From the NCBI GenBank assembly GCA_013339895.1, contig JABACO010000101.1, positions 44,263 to 108,262 of the forward strand: 64,000 nucleotides of DNA. The letters run 5' to 3'. Of the stretch, positions 1 through 10,830 are shown in pieces. Position 1 is the stretch's first letter. Each line of letters opens with the position of its first letter. Position numbers and translations under genes: made by a program. Below the pieces are notes generated by a model. The model had not been told where the DNA came from, ran no database searches, and saw nothing but the letters and a program-made list of their open reading frames with translations. The stretch comes from Ephydatia muelleri. Its lineage: Eukaryota > Porifera > Demospongiae > Spongillida > Spongillidae.

Positions 1-351
1 CGCATGCCACAATGAAAGCATTGTTTTAAGTCTATCACTGGTCTCGCTGTCCTTTGTTTTACAGATGCATTCCCATAGGACAACTGTTAGGGTGTGTAAC
101 CTCCCCTGCATCATGAAAATCGATTTTTCCAAATACTTTTGAAACAGTAATCAATATTTCAGGTTTTTGTGCATCTGAAATTCGATTTATGCATTCCTAT
201 AGGGCCACTGAGTGTGTGTGTGCATGTGTTGAAGAGTGAATAAAGCATTCATGTGTTTTTTGCAAATAGCATCCTGTCATATACATGCAGGAGCACCAGA
301 ATGAATGAAGTAGAATACCCTCTGGGGGTAATGATGGGATTTGTATTGCAG
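1..351. other. Intron-like flank upstream of ANK exon A1
   Basis: No coding sequence is recognised here. The stretch is the 5' part of the duplicated ANK unit and recurs upstream of the type A exons near 3590, 11400 and 61010. It carries a TAGGGTGTGTAA transposon-like end at 88 and finishes in a pyrimidine-poor acceptor (ttgtattgcag) at 341-351. Confidence 0.7.
88..230 (+). mobile_element. hAT-like terminal fragment (TAGGGTGTGTAA end)
   Basis: Begins with TAGGGTGTGTAA, identical to the 12 bp TIR of the complete hAT-like element at 37977-39157, and is followed by several aatcgatt-type motifs like those in that element's subterminal regions. No matching right TIR is visible, so this is a truncated end. 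The segments on either side (atgcattccc at 66, atgcattcct at 190) resemble each other. The same fragment recurs at 3660, 11473 and 61063, so it predates duplication of the ANK unit. Confidence 0.55.
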
Positions 352-450
352 AATGGTGCGACTCCTCTGGTCTCTGCAAGTCACAATGGACATCTTGAAA
401 TAGTGAAGTCACTCATTGAAGCAGGAACTAATGTCAATCATACTACAAAG
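352..450 (+). CDS. Ankyrin-repeat exon A1 (33 codons)
   Basis: Exactly one ankyrin repeat encoded by one exon: acceptor ttgtattgcag ends at 351 and donor gtagtg starts at 451. The 99 bp read through in phase 0 and show the ANK pattern: NGATPLV at the first turn, then GHLEIVKSLIEAG and NVN at the loop. ANK repeats are protein-binding scaffolds; here the repeats would form the N-terminal array of the ANK-FN3-Roco-Death gene ending at 27192. Both ends are phase 0, so the exon can be duplicated or lost without changing frame. The true first exon of the gene lies outside the window or is not recognised. Confidence 0.85.
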
Positions 451-1536
451 GTAGTGTAAATAAAACACCATTATTTAGTGTCCTGAATTTTCACACGTGG
501 GTTTCAGTTCAGTTCAATATACGACTATTGCTCCAGGTGTGTGTGGATCGTGATGTACATGTAGAGTGGAATTGTATTGTGTTTATGTATGTACAGTATG
601 TGAGGCCTGGACTAGGGGCAAAGTGGGGCCCATACAGTTCTCATAGGCCTCCCAACCTCCTCCCCTTACCCTCTTCATGATCAGTCCATCTACCCACCAG
701 CTCTCCCATGAGTAGTACATGTACATTACAGGTGTGGAAGCATTGTTAAGCAAGTATGCATGTGGAAGTGAAAACGGTTATGGGAGAACATGTAGCACTA
801 AAGCTGTATTGCATGAACAGTTTAAGTGGGCATAGTTAGACAAAGTGTCAACGACATATAACATTTCAAGGTGGCCATTTACATTAACGAATAAATGATA
901 TACATGAATGCACTTGGATTAGGCAACACGAGACTTGTCAGGAGATGAGTTAATGCACCGATGTTATTGATCACCCCAACGCACCCCTGCCTGGACTTTC
1001 CAAGTACTTCCATGCACACACCTAGTTGTCTCTCCCACTCTTCAAATAGGACATCATGGGCGACTCTTACCGTTATCATAGTGTAGGTAATACTTGAACT
1101 GTTGTAGTGCACTTCTAACCAGGCTGGTCAATGATCGCCAAATGAATAGATTAGCGTATGTACACCATGGCTACCTATTACACAAGACAGTTGATTTCAG
1201 TCATGTGTGTAAAATTAATTTTTTAATTTGTTCTTGATGCTGCTTGCCCCTTGTTTGACAATCATCATACTTCAGGAGGTCACATAAAACTATGTACACT
1301 TCAAGCAGCTCTGAGAGTGTGAAAGCTAAACCACGTGTGATGAGATACATTTGCATTGGCTGGGGTAATATCCCTTTCTTTCTTATTCTCTCCTCCCTCC
1401 CTCACCCTCTCTCTCCCCATCCTCTACCCTTCTTTCATTCACTGTGTTCTAACCTGCACATTGCTATACACGTGCATGGAGGTAGTTGTATGAACAGTGT
1501 ATGTTTAATATGTTTTGTTCCTTCAATCCTTACTAG
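451..1536 (+). other. Intron between ANK exons A1 and B1
   Basis: No coding sequence is recognised. Runs from donor gtagtg to acceptor tactag at 1531-1536 with a pyrimidine-rich stretch (ctctcctccctccctcaccc region) at 1386-1440. The same intron is repeated, at about 95 percent by eye, at 4012-5098, and in parts before exons B3 and B4 and near 60000. Confidence 0.7.
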
Positions 1537-1638
1537 AACAATTTTACAGCAGTGTTTATGGCAAGTATAAAGGGTCATCACGGTGTAGTACTGAGCTTAT
1601 TGGGAGCAGGTGCTGATGTCAATATAGCAACATCTGAT
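1537..1638 (+). CDS. Ankyrin-repeat exon B1 (34 codons)
   Basis: A 102 bp phase-0 exon between tactag and gtaagt. It encodes one ANK repeat with a weaker first helix (TAVFMASIKGHHG) and a canonical end (LLGAGADVNIA). Type B exons alternate with type A exons, so the pair A+B is the duplicated protein unit of 67 residues. This copy carries IKG where later B copies carry QEG, the least conserved spot among copies. Confidence 0.83.
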
Positions 1639-1654
1639 GTAAGTGATGTGATGT

Positions 1655-1794
1655 TTTAACGATGACTTGCAATGTGCTAAATAGAGTCAGCGCTTAAATG
1701 ATACAGAGCCAAATGAAACTACGAGCGAAGCCATATATTTGTCGCACGGTCATACCACTAAGCCGATGGGTGGTGTTTAATTAGACCGCTACTG
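1655..1794 (-). mobile_element. Tc1/mariner-like right-end fragment
   Basis: Ends ..gaccgctactg followed by TA at 1795-1796, the reverse complement of the CAGTAGCGGTC terminus next to a TA at 33452. The whole ~140 bp matches, in inverse orientation, the first ~140 bp of the Tc1-like fragment at 33454 (shared stretch around gacttgcaatgtgctaaata). Copies sit at the same place after exons B2 (to 5354), B3 (to 8034) and B4 (to 9210). The minisatellite starts immediately after the TA. Confidence 0.6.
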
Positions 1795-1800
1795 TATGTG

Positions 1801-1922
1801 CGTGGGGATGTGTGTAGGTGGGTGTGGGGTGGTATGGGTGTGGGTGTGGGGTGGTATGGGTATGGGTGTGGGGAGGTGGGTGTAGGTGTGGAGAGGTGGG
1901 TGTAGGTGTGGGTGTGGGCATG
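1801..1922. repeat. G/T-rich minisatellite, block 1
   Basis: Imperfect tandem array built on ggtgtgggtgtggggaggtg-like words. The plus strand has closely spaced GGG and GG runs that could form G-quadruplexes. Same family as blocks at 2029, 2864, 5366, 5875, 8043, 9219, 10618, 12475, 32500, 57780, 58687, 60345 and 62046. Open reading frames across it are low-complexity artefacts. Confidence 0.9.
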
Positions 1923-2098
1923 GAGAATCCAACTCGTGTTCTAAAATTTACACACTTAGAGCCAGACTCTATCATTTCAACTTTGTCCAATCAGTCATAG
2001 CTGTGTGGTCTGCTAAACAAATTGGAGGGTGTGGGGAAGTGTGTGTAGGTGTGGTTCTGTGGAGAGATGGGTGTGGGGAGTTGGGTGGGGTGAGGTGT

Positions 2099-2863
2099 CA
2101 GTGCTTATGATAAGAATATAACCTTGACCTGACATTTGTGTCAAATCATGGCATTCTTGGTCGGACAGTTTATATTTTTGGTCGGACATACGTTTAAACA
2201 AGCTCATCTCTTAGAGCCATACCGATGTAGTGTACAAATTCAGTACAGGCAATGTTGTTTTTATACCCTGACCCCAAATCCACACCATGCCTCTCCTGTA
2301 ACTCACACAAAATAGACATTTTTGTAAAAGCAAATCCTTCCTTACAAATGGTGTACGCTATATCAAACTTCCGCGCCATAACTGCTTCAGTCCGTTCATC
2401 GATGGTACTAAGGGCTATCGCTATCGGAGCGTATTCTGTTACGGGAACAGATTGGCTCTTCTTATAGAGCACCATAGATTTTTGGTGCATCAAAGATGAT
2501 GCGTGCTCTTTAAAAGCCGATGCTTTCAGATTCGTGCAGCCATCAATAAAAGCACGACTGAAGTTTCGCATTCCGATTAGCTTCGATTCGAACATTGTAC
2601 AAATTTTGCATTTTAAAGCGGCTACATTATCGCGATCGAGTCGCTCATACGTAAGCCATGTTGCCGTCGCTAGTTCCTTTTCATTTTCAGCTATCCACTT
2701 TTGAGCCGTATGAATCGTTGTCCCTTTTTTCCCGCTGGAACACCTTCAACGCCATCTGCCATCCTTTTTCCAGACATCTTGAACGCGCATGCGCACAAAT
2801 GATCGGTCAAATTTCATAATTGATCGGAAAATGTCCGATGTCAGACCGTTATCATAAGCACTG
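2099..2863 (-). mobile_element. hAT-type non-autonomous element with perfect 15 bp TIRs
   Basis: Perfect 15 bp terminal inverted repeats: CAGTGCTTATGATAA at 2099-2113 and its reverse complement at 2849-2863. CAGTG is a typical hAT terminus. The element is inserted in the G/T minisatellite; GGTGT flanks both sides, but a full 8 bp target duplication is not seen, possibly because the repetitive target has changed. Inside is a minus-strand N-terminal piece of a KIAA1586-like (hAT-derived) protein, so this is an internally deleted, non-autonomous copy of about 765 bp. Confidence 0.75.
2194..2777 (-). pseudogene. N-terminal fragment of KIAA1586/hAT transposase-like protein
   Basis: Reading the minus strand from ATG at 2777, about 17 codons run to a homopolymer (six T, plus strand 2725-2730). 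The frame must then shift by one for the long coherent stretch that follows: a KW.AEN start, a CKIC zinc-binding pair, DGCTNLKASAFKEH with zinc-ligand-like histidines, and a predicted helical region ending MALRDELV before the stop at 2194-2196. This resembles the N-terminal zinc-finger segment of KIAA1586/C17orf113-like proteins derived from hAT transposases. The DDE catalytic core and hAT dimerisation domain are absent, so it cannot act as a transposase. Confidence 0.65.
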
Positions 2864-3060
2864 GGTGTGTGTAGTGATGTGAGTGTGTGTGTGTGGGTGT
2901 GGGGAGGTGGGTGTTAGTGTGGGAAGGTGGGTTTGGGTGTGGAGGGGTGGTGTGAGTGTGGGTGTGGGGAAGTGGTGGGTGTGGGAGTTAGGTGTGGGTG
3001 TGATGTGGGAGGGTGTGGGAGATGGGTTCAGGTTATGGAGCATGTGAAGATAGAGGGTGT
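2864..3060. repeat. G/T-rich minisatellite, block 2
   Basis: Continuation of the minisatellite on the right side of the hAT insertion. Ends in a conserved non-repetitive tail (gagatgggttcaggttatgg and beyond) that also follows the blocks at 5480, 10840, 12770 and 60400. Confidence 0.85.
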
Positions 3061-3912
3061 GGAAATGTAGGGAGTGTACAAGAGGTTAGTACACATACCT
3101 TGATATGTTACATGGATCATCCAAGTACTGTACACAGTATAGGTCAAATATAGAGGTCAGCGACAGTAGGTTTTCTCCAGTCTTTGTCCTGGTCACATGG
3201 CAGGACTTTTGAACACTACAAATAAACTTCAATATCTATTTTGCCATCACAAATGTTATGCACTACAGAATGCATCACAAATCTTAGAATTGATTATTCC
3301 AGAAATGTCTCATTCACAACATGGGATGTCCACACAAAATCTACATGTGTACACTGTACGCTAGTAGCTTCTGATCAATACATACTTGTACCTCTGTTCG
3401 TGAACATGTACATGTGACCCAAGCCACACAGCATGCAGGGAGTGGTGTGTAAATTTACACATCACTACATGTGCATGCCATCCAAACCACAGAGCTTGTC
3501 TCAATAGAGTCTCATCGTGATTGTGTTGTAGAGATCTCACACATAATGGAGGCACCTTCTCCATTGTTTCATCACATGTCACAATGACAGCATTGTTTTA
3601 AGTCTATCACTGGTCTCGCTGTCCTTTGTTTTACAGATGCATTCTCATAGGACAACTGTTAGGGTGTGTAACCTCCCCTGCATAATGAAAATTGATTTCT
3701 CCGAATACTTTTTAAACAGTAATCAATTTTTAGGTTTTTGTGCATCTGAACATCGATTTATGCATTCCTATAGGGCCACTGATTGTGTGTGTGCATGTGT
3801 TGAAGAGTGAATAAAGCATTCATGTGTTTTTGCAAATAGCATCCTGTCATATACATGCAAGAGCACTGAAGTAGAATACCCTCTGGGGGTAATTATGGGA
3901 TTTGTATTGCAG
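3061..3912. other. Non-coding part of ANK duplicated unit
   Basis: No gene seen. Contains a conserved dispersed segment (3100-3360, around ggtcccatggcaggactttt-like sequence) repeated at 5560, 10900, 12860, 58370, 60490 and 61740, then the TAGGG transposon-like end at 3660, then the acceptor of exon A2. Confidence 0.7.
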
Positions 3913-4011
3913 AATGGTGCGACTCCTCTGGTCTTTGCAAGTCATAATGGACATCTTGAAATAGTGAAGTCACTCATTGAAGCAGGAGCTAATGTCAATC
4001 ATACTGCAAAG
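3913..4011 (+). CDS. Ankyrin-repeat exon A2 (33 codons)
   Basis: Second type A exon, 99 bp, phase 0, acceptor ending 3912 and donor gtagtg at 4012. Lies 3561 bp after A1, the period of the segmental duplication. Differs from A1 by a handful of codons (VFASHNGH; AGANVNHTAK), so both copies keep the ANK consensus. Role as for A1: one structural repeat of the binding surface. Confidence 0.85.
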
Positions 4012-5098
4012 GTAGTGTAAATAAAACACAATTATTTAGGGTCCTATATTTTCACACATGGGTTTCAGTTCAGTTCAATTAATGACTTTTGCTCCAGTTG
4101 TGTGTGGATCGTGATGTACATGTGTTTATGTATGTACAGTATGTGAGGCCTGGACTAAGGGCAAAGTGGGGCCCATACAGTTCACATGGGCCTCCCCACC
4201 TTCCCCTTACCCTCTTCATGATCAGTCCATCTACCCACCAGCTCTCCCATGAGTAGTACATGTACATTACAGGTGTGGAAGCATTGTTAAGCAAGTATGC
4301 ATGTGGAAGTGAAAACGGTTATGGGAGAACATGTAACACTAAAGCTGTATTGCATGAACAGTTTAAGTGGGCATAGTTAGACAAAGTGTCAACGGCATAT
4401 AACATTTCAAGGTGGCCATTTACATTAACGAATAAACGATATACATGTATGCACTTGGATTAGGCAACACGAGACTTGTCAGGAGATTAGTTAATGCACC
4501 GATGTTATTGATCACCCCAACGCACCCCTGCCTGGACTTTCCAAGTACTCCCATGCACACACCTAGTTGTCTCTCCCACTCTTCAAATAGGACATCATGG
4601 GCGACTCTTGAATTTGCAGTACCGTTATCATAGTGTAGGTAATACTTGAACTGTTGTAGTGCACTTCTAACCAGGCTGGTCAATGATCGCCAAATGAATA
4701 GATTAGCATATGTACACCATGGCTACCATTACACAAGACAGTTGATTTCAGTCATGTGTGTAAAATTAATTTTTTAATTTGTTCTGGTGATACTGCTTGC
4801 CCCTTGTTTGACAATCATCATACTTCAGGAGGTCACATAAAACTATGTACACTTCTAGCAGCTCTGAGAGTGTGAAAGCTAAACCGCGTGTGGTGAATAT
4901 TTGAGATACATTTGCATTGGCTGGGGTAATATCCCTTTCTTTCTTATTCTCTCCTCCCTCCCTCACTCTCTCCCTTCCCATCTCTCTACCGTTCTTTCAT
5001 TCAATGTGTTCTAACCTGCACATTGCTATACACGTGCATGGAGGTGGTTGTATGAACAGTGTATGTTTAATATGGTTTGTTCCTTCAATCCTTACTAG
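4012..5098 (+). other. Intron A2-B2
   Basis: Near-copy of the A1-B1 intron with the same landmarks in the same order (aggcctggac near 4146, cccctgcctgg near 4525, pyrimidine tract near 4945-4990). Nothing coding recognised. Confidence 0.7.
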
Positions 5099-5200
5099 AA
5101 CAATACAACAGCAGTGTTTATGGCAAGTCAGGAGGGTCATCACGGTGTAGTACTGAGCTTATTGGGAGCAGGTGCTGACGTCAATATAGCAGAATCTGAT
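5099..5200 (+). CDS. Ankyrin-repeat exon B2 (34 codons)
   Basis: 102 bp, phase 0, between cttactag and gtaagtg. Sequence pattern NNTTAVFMASQEGHHG then LLGAGADVNIAESD. Distance from A2 (1186 bp) equals that of A1-B1 (1185 bp), showing that the A+B pair was duplicated as a block. Confidence 0.85.
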
Positions 5201-5365
5201 GTAAGTGATGTGATGTTTTAACGATGACTTGCAATGTGCTAAATAGTCAGCGCTTAAATGATACAGAGCCAAATGAACCTATGAACGAAGCCATATATTC
5301 GTCGCACTGTCGTACCACTAAGCCGATGGGTGGTGTTTAATTAGACCGCTACTGTATGTGCGTGG

Positions 5366-5475
5366 GGATGTGGGTGTGGGGTGGTATGGGTGTGGGTGTG
5401 GGGAGGTGGGTGTAGGTGTGGGGAGGTGGGTGTAGATGTGTTAATTTAGGTGTGGGTGTGATGTGGGAGGGTGTG
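5366..5475. repeat. G/T-rich minisatellite, block 3
   Basis: Short block after the Tc1-like end (which finishes at 5354). Shorter than block 1, so array length varies between otherwise near-identical duplicated units. Confidence 0.85.
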
Positions 5476-6240
5476 GGAGATGGGTTCAGGTTATGGAGCA
5501 TGTGAAGACAGAGGGTGTGGAAATGTAGGGAGTGTACAAGAGGTTAGTACACATACATGTACCTTGATATGTTACATCGATCATCCAAGTACTGTACACA
5601 GTATAGGTCAAATATAGAGGTCAGCGACAGTGTTTTCTCCAGTCTTTGTCCTGGTCCCATGGCAGGACTTTTCAACACTACAAATAAACATCAATATCTA
5701 TTATGCCATCACAAATGTTATGCACTACAGAATGCATCACAAGTTTTAGTATTGATTTTTCCAGTAATGTCTCATTCACAATATGAGATGTCCTCACAAA
5801 ATCTACATGTGTACACTGTACGCTAGTAGCTTCTGATAAATACATACTTGTACCTCTGTTTGTGTACTTGTACGTGGGTGTGGGTGTGGGGAGGTGGTTG
5901 TAGGTGTGGGGAGGTGGGTGTGGGGAGGTTGGTATGGGTGTGGGGAGGTGTGTGTGGGTGTGGCCAGGTGGGTGTGGGTGTGGCGAGGTGGGTGTGGGTG
6001 TGGCGAGGTGAGTATGGGTGGGGAGAGACTTCTAAAAATGAAACACTGATTGGTTTTGTGCATCTAAGAATCGATTTGTGCATTCTTATAGGGCAACTGA
6101 TTGTGTGTGTGCATGTGTTGAAGAGTGAATAAAGCATTCATGTGTTTTTTGCAAATAGCATCCTGTCATATACATGCAGGAGCACCAGAATGAATGAAGT
6201 AGAATACCCTCTGGGGTTAATGATGGGATTTGTATTGCAG
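5476..6240. other. Non-coding part of ANK unit with minisatellite at 5875-6025
   Basis: Contains the dispersed segment at 5560-5830, a new G/T minisatellite block at 5875-6025 replacing the region that in other units holds the TAGGG end, and the acceptor of exon A3. Confidence 0.7.
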
Positions 6241-6339
6241 AATGGTGTGACTCCTCTGGTCATTGCAAGTCAGAATGGACATCTTGATATAGTGAAGTCA
6301 CTCATTGAAGCTAGAGCTAATGTCAATCATACTACAAAG
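6241..6339 (+). CDS. Ankyrin-repeat exon A3 (33 codons)
   Basis: 99 bp, phase 0, acceptor cag ending 6240, donor gtagtg at 6340. Reads NGVTPLVIASQNGHLD then SLIEARANVNHTTK. The usual Gly of the AGANVN turn is Arg here (ARANVN), a change in the repeat's loop. Otherwise intact. Confidence 0.84.
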
Positions 6340-7778
6340 GTAGTGAAAATAAAACACCATTATTTAGGGTCCTACATTTTCACACATGGGTTTCGGTTCA
6401 TTTCAATGAATGACTTTTTGGTCCAGGTGTGTGTGGATTGTGATGTTTGGAGGTAGGTGTGGGTGTGATAAGGAACGTGTGTGAACATAGTGGGTGCATC
6501 ACTTCAATGTTCCAAGAACAAGAATGCGTAGCTCAGTATCTGTTCACCCCCCCCCCCCCCTCCCCCCCCCCACCTTTTGCACGTTCACAATGCGGGTTAT
6601 AATAGACGCACCAGTGTGCTTTAAACGGGCACCATACATGTATGTATAACATTTCATGCATACATGTATCAGTATTGCATTTGCTTGCATATTCAAAGTG
6701 ATTTTGATCAACACAATATAACACATACAACTGTAGCACTGCATGAATGGTGAGGAAGTCATTTTGTGTGCATGCATGTACATATGCACTTGTCTTCAGA
6801 GAGTTAAGCAAGTGTGCATGTGGAAGTGAAAGCTGTCATGGCTGACTCTTGAGTTTGCAGTACCATTATCATAGTGTAGGTGAAGCCCATCTAGCCAGCC
6901 AGCCTACTCCAATCCTTGCCCACTTGGGTGCTTAGATTGCCAAAGCTTCCATGTTATGTCATTGTTGGGGGCTGTGCCATCAGAAACAAGGACCCTACTT
7001 GCTTTAGGGGTGACGTCAGCGTTAACCAGCAACTAACACACCAAACAGCCCAACTCACAGAAATGTGAACTCATCTTTGACTCCATGAGATGGTCACACA
7101 TGTACTTGCATTACTGCTGGTGGGCAATAGTTAGACAGTGTCAGCTGCACAAAACATTCCTAGGTATTAGTTAATGCACCGATGTTATTGATCACCCCAA
7201 CGCACCCCTGCCTGGACTTTCCAAGTACTCCCATGCACACACCTAGTTGTCTCTCCCACTCTTCAAATAGGACATCATGGGCGACTCTTGAGTTTGCAGT
7301 ACCGTTATCATAGTGTAGGTAATACTTGAACTGTTGTAGTGCACTTCTAACCAGGCTGGTCAATGATCGCCAAATGAATAGATTAGCATATGTACACCAT
7401 GGCTACCATTACACAAGACAGTTGATTTCAGTCATGTGTGTAAAATTAATTTTTTAATTTGTTCTGGTGATACTGCTTGCCCCTTGTTTGACAATCATCA
7501 TACTTCAGGAGGTCACATAAAACTATGTACACTTCTAGCAGCTCTGAGAGTGTGAAAGCTAAACCGCGTGTGGTGAATATTTGAGATACTTTTGCATTGG
7601 CTGGGGTAATATCCCTTTCTTTCTTATTCTTTCCTCCCTCCCTCACTCTCTCCCTTCCCATCTCTCTACCGTTCTTTTATTCAATGTGTTCTAACCTGCA
7701 CATTGCTATACACGTGCATGGAGGTGGTTGTATGAACAGTGTATGTTTAATATGGTTTGTTCCTTCAATCCTTACTAG
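6340..7778 (+). other. Intron A3-B3 with foreign segment
   Basis: Longer than the A1-B1 intron. Positions ~6440-7160 differ from the other copies: a C-rich homopolymer at 6547-6574 and a stretch at 6890-7090 whose minus strand weakly resembles the reverse-transcriptase family seen at 32600 and 59060 (ASRVLVSDGTAP then SKHPSG). From 7165 on it rejoins the standard intron. The reverse-transcriptase reading is weak. Confidence 0.5.
6547..6574. repeat. C homopolymer tract
   Basis: Fourteen C, one T, then ten C: a near-pure poly-C tract, likely length-variable. Confidence 0.9.
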
Positions 7779-7880
7779 AACAATACAACAGCAGTGTTTA
7801 TGGCAAGTCAGGAGGGTCATCACGGTGTAGTACTGAGCTTATTGGGAGCAGGTGCTGACGTCAATATAGCAAGATCTGAT
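7779..7880 (+). CDS. Ankyrin-repeat exon B3 (34 codons)
   Basis: 102 bp, phase 0, almost identical to B2 (only the GADVNIARSD end differs). The ~700 bp before it (7165-7778) are nearly identical to 4485-5098, indicating very recent duplication or gene conversion. Confidence 0.85.
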
Positions 7881-8042
7881 GTAAGTGATGTGATGTTTTA
7901 ACGATGACTTGCAATGTGCTAAATAGTCAGCGCTTAAATGATACAGAGCCAAATGAACCTACGAACGAAGCCATATATTCGTCGCACGGTCGTACCACTA
8001 AGCTGATGGGTGGTGTTTAATTAGACCGCTACTGTATGTGCG

Positions 8043-8440
8043 TGGGGATGTGGGTGTAGGTGGGTGTGGGGAGGTATGGGTGTGGGTGTGGGAAGGTATG
8101 GGTATGGGTGTGGGGTAGTGAGTGTAAGTGTGAAGAGGTGAGTGTGGATGTGTGGTGGTATGGGTATGGGTGTGGGGAGGTGGGTGTGGGTGTGGGCATG
8201 GAGAATCCAACTCTTGTACAAAACTTTACATACTTAGAGCCAGACTCTATCATTTCATCTTTGTTTGTCCAATCAGTTATTTTCTGTCATAGCTGTGTGG
8301 TCTGCTAAACAAATTGGAGGGTGTGGGGAGGTATGTGTGGGTGTGGTTGTGAGGAGTTGTGTGTGTGGTGAGGTGTGTGTGGGGAGGTGTGTGTGGGGAG
8401 GTGTGTGTGGGGAGGTGTGTGTGTGTGGGGGAAGGGGTCT
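8043..8440. repeat. G/T-rich minisatellite, blocks 4 and 5
   Basis: Two blocks (8043-8205 and 8322-8440) separated by a conserved ~115 bp spacer (around ttacatacttagagccagac). The spacer recurs between blocks at 1925, 9275, 9715, 10130, 10500 and 12520, so spacer plus array is itself a higher-order repeat. Confidence 0.88.
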
Positions 8441-8953
8441 CCCCCACTCTTCAAATAGGACATCATGGGCGACTCTTGAGTTTTCAGTACCGTTATCATA
8501 GTGTAGGTAATACTTGAACTGTTGTAGTGCACTTCTAACCAGGCTGGTCAATGATCGCCAAATGAATAGATTAGCATATGTACACCATGGCTACCATTAC
8601 ACAAGACAGTTGATTTCAGTCATGTGTGTAAGATTCATTTTTTAATTTGTTCTGGTGATGCTGCTTGCCCCTTGTTTGACAATCATCATACACTTCAGGT
8701 CACATAAAACTATGTACACTTCTAGCAGCTCTGGGAGTGTGAAAGCTAAACCGCGTGTGGTGAATATTTGAGATAAATTTGCATTGGCTGGGGTAATATC
8801 CCTTTCTTTCTTATTCTCTCCTCCCTCCCTTCACATCTCTCTACCCTTCTTTCATTCACTGTGTTCTAACCTGCACATTGCTATACACGTGCATGGAGGT
8901 GGTTGTATGAACAGTGTATGTTTAATATGTTTTGTTCCTTCAATCCTTACCAG
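8441..8953 (+). other. Intron segment before ANK exon B4
   Basis: Starts abruptly inside the standard intron (tctcccccactcttcaaata), directly fused to the minisatellite. A large deletion therefore removed a type A exon and half of the next intron between B3 and B4. Confidence 0.65.
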
Positions 8954-9055
8954 GACAATGCAACAGCAGTGTATATGGCAAGTTTGCAGGGTCATCCTGG
9001 AGTAGTACTGAGCTTATTGGGAGCAGGTGCTGACGTCAATATAGCAAGATCTGAT
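8954..9055 (+). CDS. Ankyrin-repeat exon B4 (34 codons)
   Basis: 102 bp, phase 0, acceptor ttaccag ending 8953, donor gtaagtg at 9056. Reads DNATAVYMASLQGHPG then LLGAGADVNIARSD. It is the most diverged B copy, and the Asp start (DN) is closer to the ANK consensus. It follows B3 with no A exon between, so the predicted protein has two B repeats in a row. Confidence 0.83.
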
Positions 9056-9218
9056 GTAAGTGATGTGATGTTTTAACGATGACTTGCAATGTGCTAAATA
9101 AACAGCGCTTAAATGATACAGAGCCAAATGAACCTACGAACGAAGCCATATATTCGTCGCACGGTCGTACCACTAAGCCGATGGGTGGTTTTTTATTTTG
9201 ACCGCTACTGTATGTGCG

Positions 9219-10500
9219 TGGGGCTGTGGGTGTAGGTGGGTGTGGGGAGGTGGATGTGGGTGTGGGCATGGAGAATCCAACTCCTGTACAAAACTTTACA
9301 TACTTAGAGCCAGACTCTATCATTTCATCTTTGTTTGTCCAATCAGTTATTTTTGGTCATAGTCTGTGTGGTCTGCTAAACAAATTGGAGGGTGTGGGGA
9401 AGTGTGTGTGGGTGTGGTTGTGAGGAGTTGTGGGTGTGGTGAGGTGTGTGTGAGGTGAATGTGGGGAGGTGGGTGTGGAGAGGTGTGTGGGGAGGTGGGT
9501 GTGGAGAGGTGTGTGGGGAGGTGGGTGTGAGTGGGAAGGTGGGTTTGGGTGTCAAGAGGTGGTGTGAGTGTGGGTGTGGGGAGGTGGTGGGTGTGGGGAG
9601 TTAGGTGTGGGGAGTTAGGTGTACAGGTGTGATGTGGGGTGGTATGGGTGTGGGTGTGATGTGGGGTGGTATGGGTGTGGGTGTGGGGAGGTGGGTGTGG
9701 GTGTGGGCATGGAGAATCCAACTCCTGTACAAAACATTACATAGACTCTATCAATTCATCTTTGTTTGTCCAATCAGTTATTTTCTGTCATAGTCTGTGT
9801 GGTCTGCTAAACATATTGGAGGGTGTGGGGAAGTGTGTGTGGGTGTGGTTGTGAGGAGTTGTGGGTTTGGGGAGGTGCTTTTGAGGAGGTGGGTGTGGTG
9901 GGTGTGGGGAGGTGGGTATTGGTGTGCTGAGGTGGGTGTGGACAGGTAGGTGTGGTGGTTGTGAGGAGTTGTGGGTGTGGGGAGGTGCATTTGAGTAGGT
10001 GGGTGTGGGGAGGAGGTGGGTGGTGTTTAATGTGACCACTACTGTATGTGCGTGGGGTGTGGGTGTAGGTGGGTGTGGGATGGTATGGGTATGGGTGTGG
10101 GGAGGTGGGTGTGGGTGTGGGCATGGAGAATCCAACTCCTGTACAAAACTTTACTTACTTCGAGCCAGACTCTATCATTTCATCTTTGTTTTCTGTCATA
10201 GTCTGTGTGGTCTGCTAAACAAATTGAAGGGTGTGGGGAATTTTCTGGGTGTGGTTGTGAGGAGTTGTGGGTGTGGGGAGGTGCGTGTGAGGAGGTGGGT
10301 GTGGGTGTGGGGAGGTGGGTTTGTTGGTGTGGGGTGTGGGGAGGTGGGTGTGCTGAGGTGGGTGTGGTGAGGTGAGTGTGGGGAGGTGGGTGTGGGTGTG
10401 GACAGGTGGGTTTGGGGAGGTGGGTGTGGGTGTGGAGAGGTGGGCGTGGTTATAGGTAGGTAGGTGTGGGTTTGTGGAGGTGGATGTGGGTGTGGTCATG
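9219..10500. repeat. G/T-rich minisatellite, large composite array
   Basis: Largest array: blocks at 9219-9270, 9393-9708, 9828-10120 and 10229-10500 alternate with the conserved ~115 bp spacer. Block plus spacer repeats about every 400 bp, giving a higher-order repeat. No coding sequence. Confidence 0.88.
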
Positions 10501-10617
10501 GAGAATCCAACTCCTGTGCTCAACATTACATACTTAGAGCCAGACTCTATCATTTCATCTTTGTTTGTCCAATCAGTTATTTTCTGTCATAGCTGTGTGG
10601 TCTGCTAAACAAATTGG

Positions 10618-10830
10618 AGGGTGTGAGGAAGTGTGTGTGTGGGTGTGGTTGTGAGGAGGTGTAGGTGTGGTGAGGTGTGTGTGAGGTGAATGTGGGGAGG
10701 TGGGTGTCGGGCGGTGGGTGTTGGGAGGTGGGGTGTGGGGAGGTGAGTGTGTGTGGGTGTGGCGAGGTGGGTGTGAGTGGGAAGGTGGGTTTGGGTGTGG
10801 GGAGTTAGGTGTGGGTGTGATGTGGGAGGG
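10618..10830. repeat. G/T-rich minisatellite, block after array
   Basis: Further block of the same family, ending in the conserved gagatgggttcaggttatgg tail near 10836. Confidence 0.85.

Noticed and set aside
2091..2098. Viral or bacterial origin of any part of the window
   Set aside because: No phage, bacterial operon or ribosome-binding-site pattern; all recognised modules are metazoan genes or eukaryotic transposons.
2091..2871. A perfect 8 bp target duplication for the hAT element at 2099
   Set aside because: tgaggtgt and ggtgtgtg do not match; only GGTGT is shared, and the target is itself repetitive.
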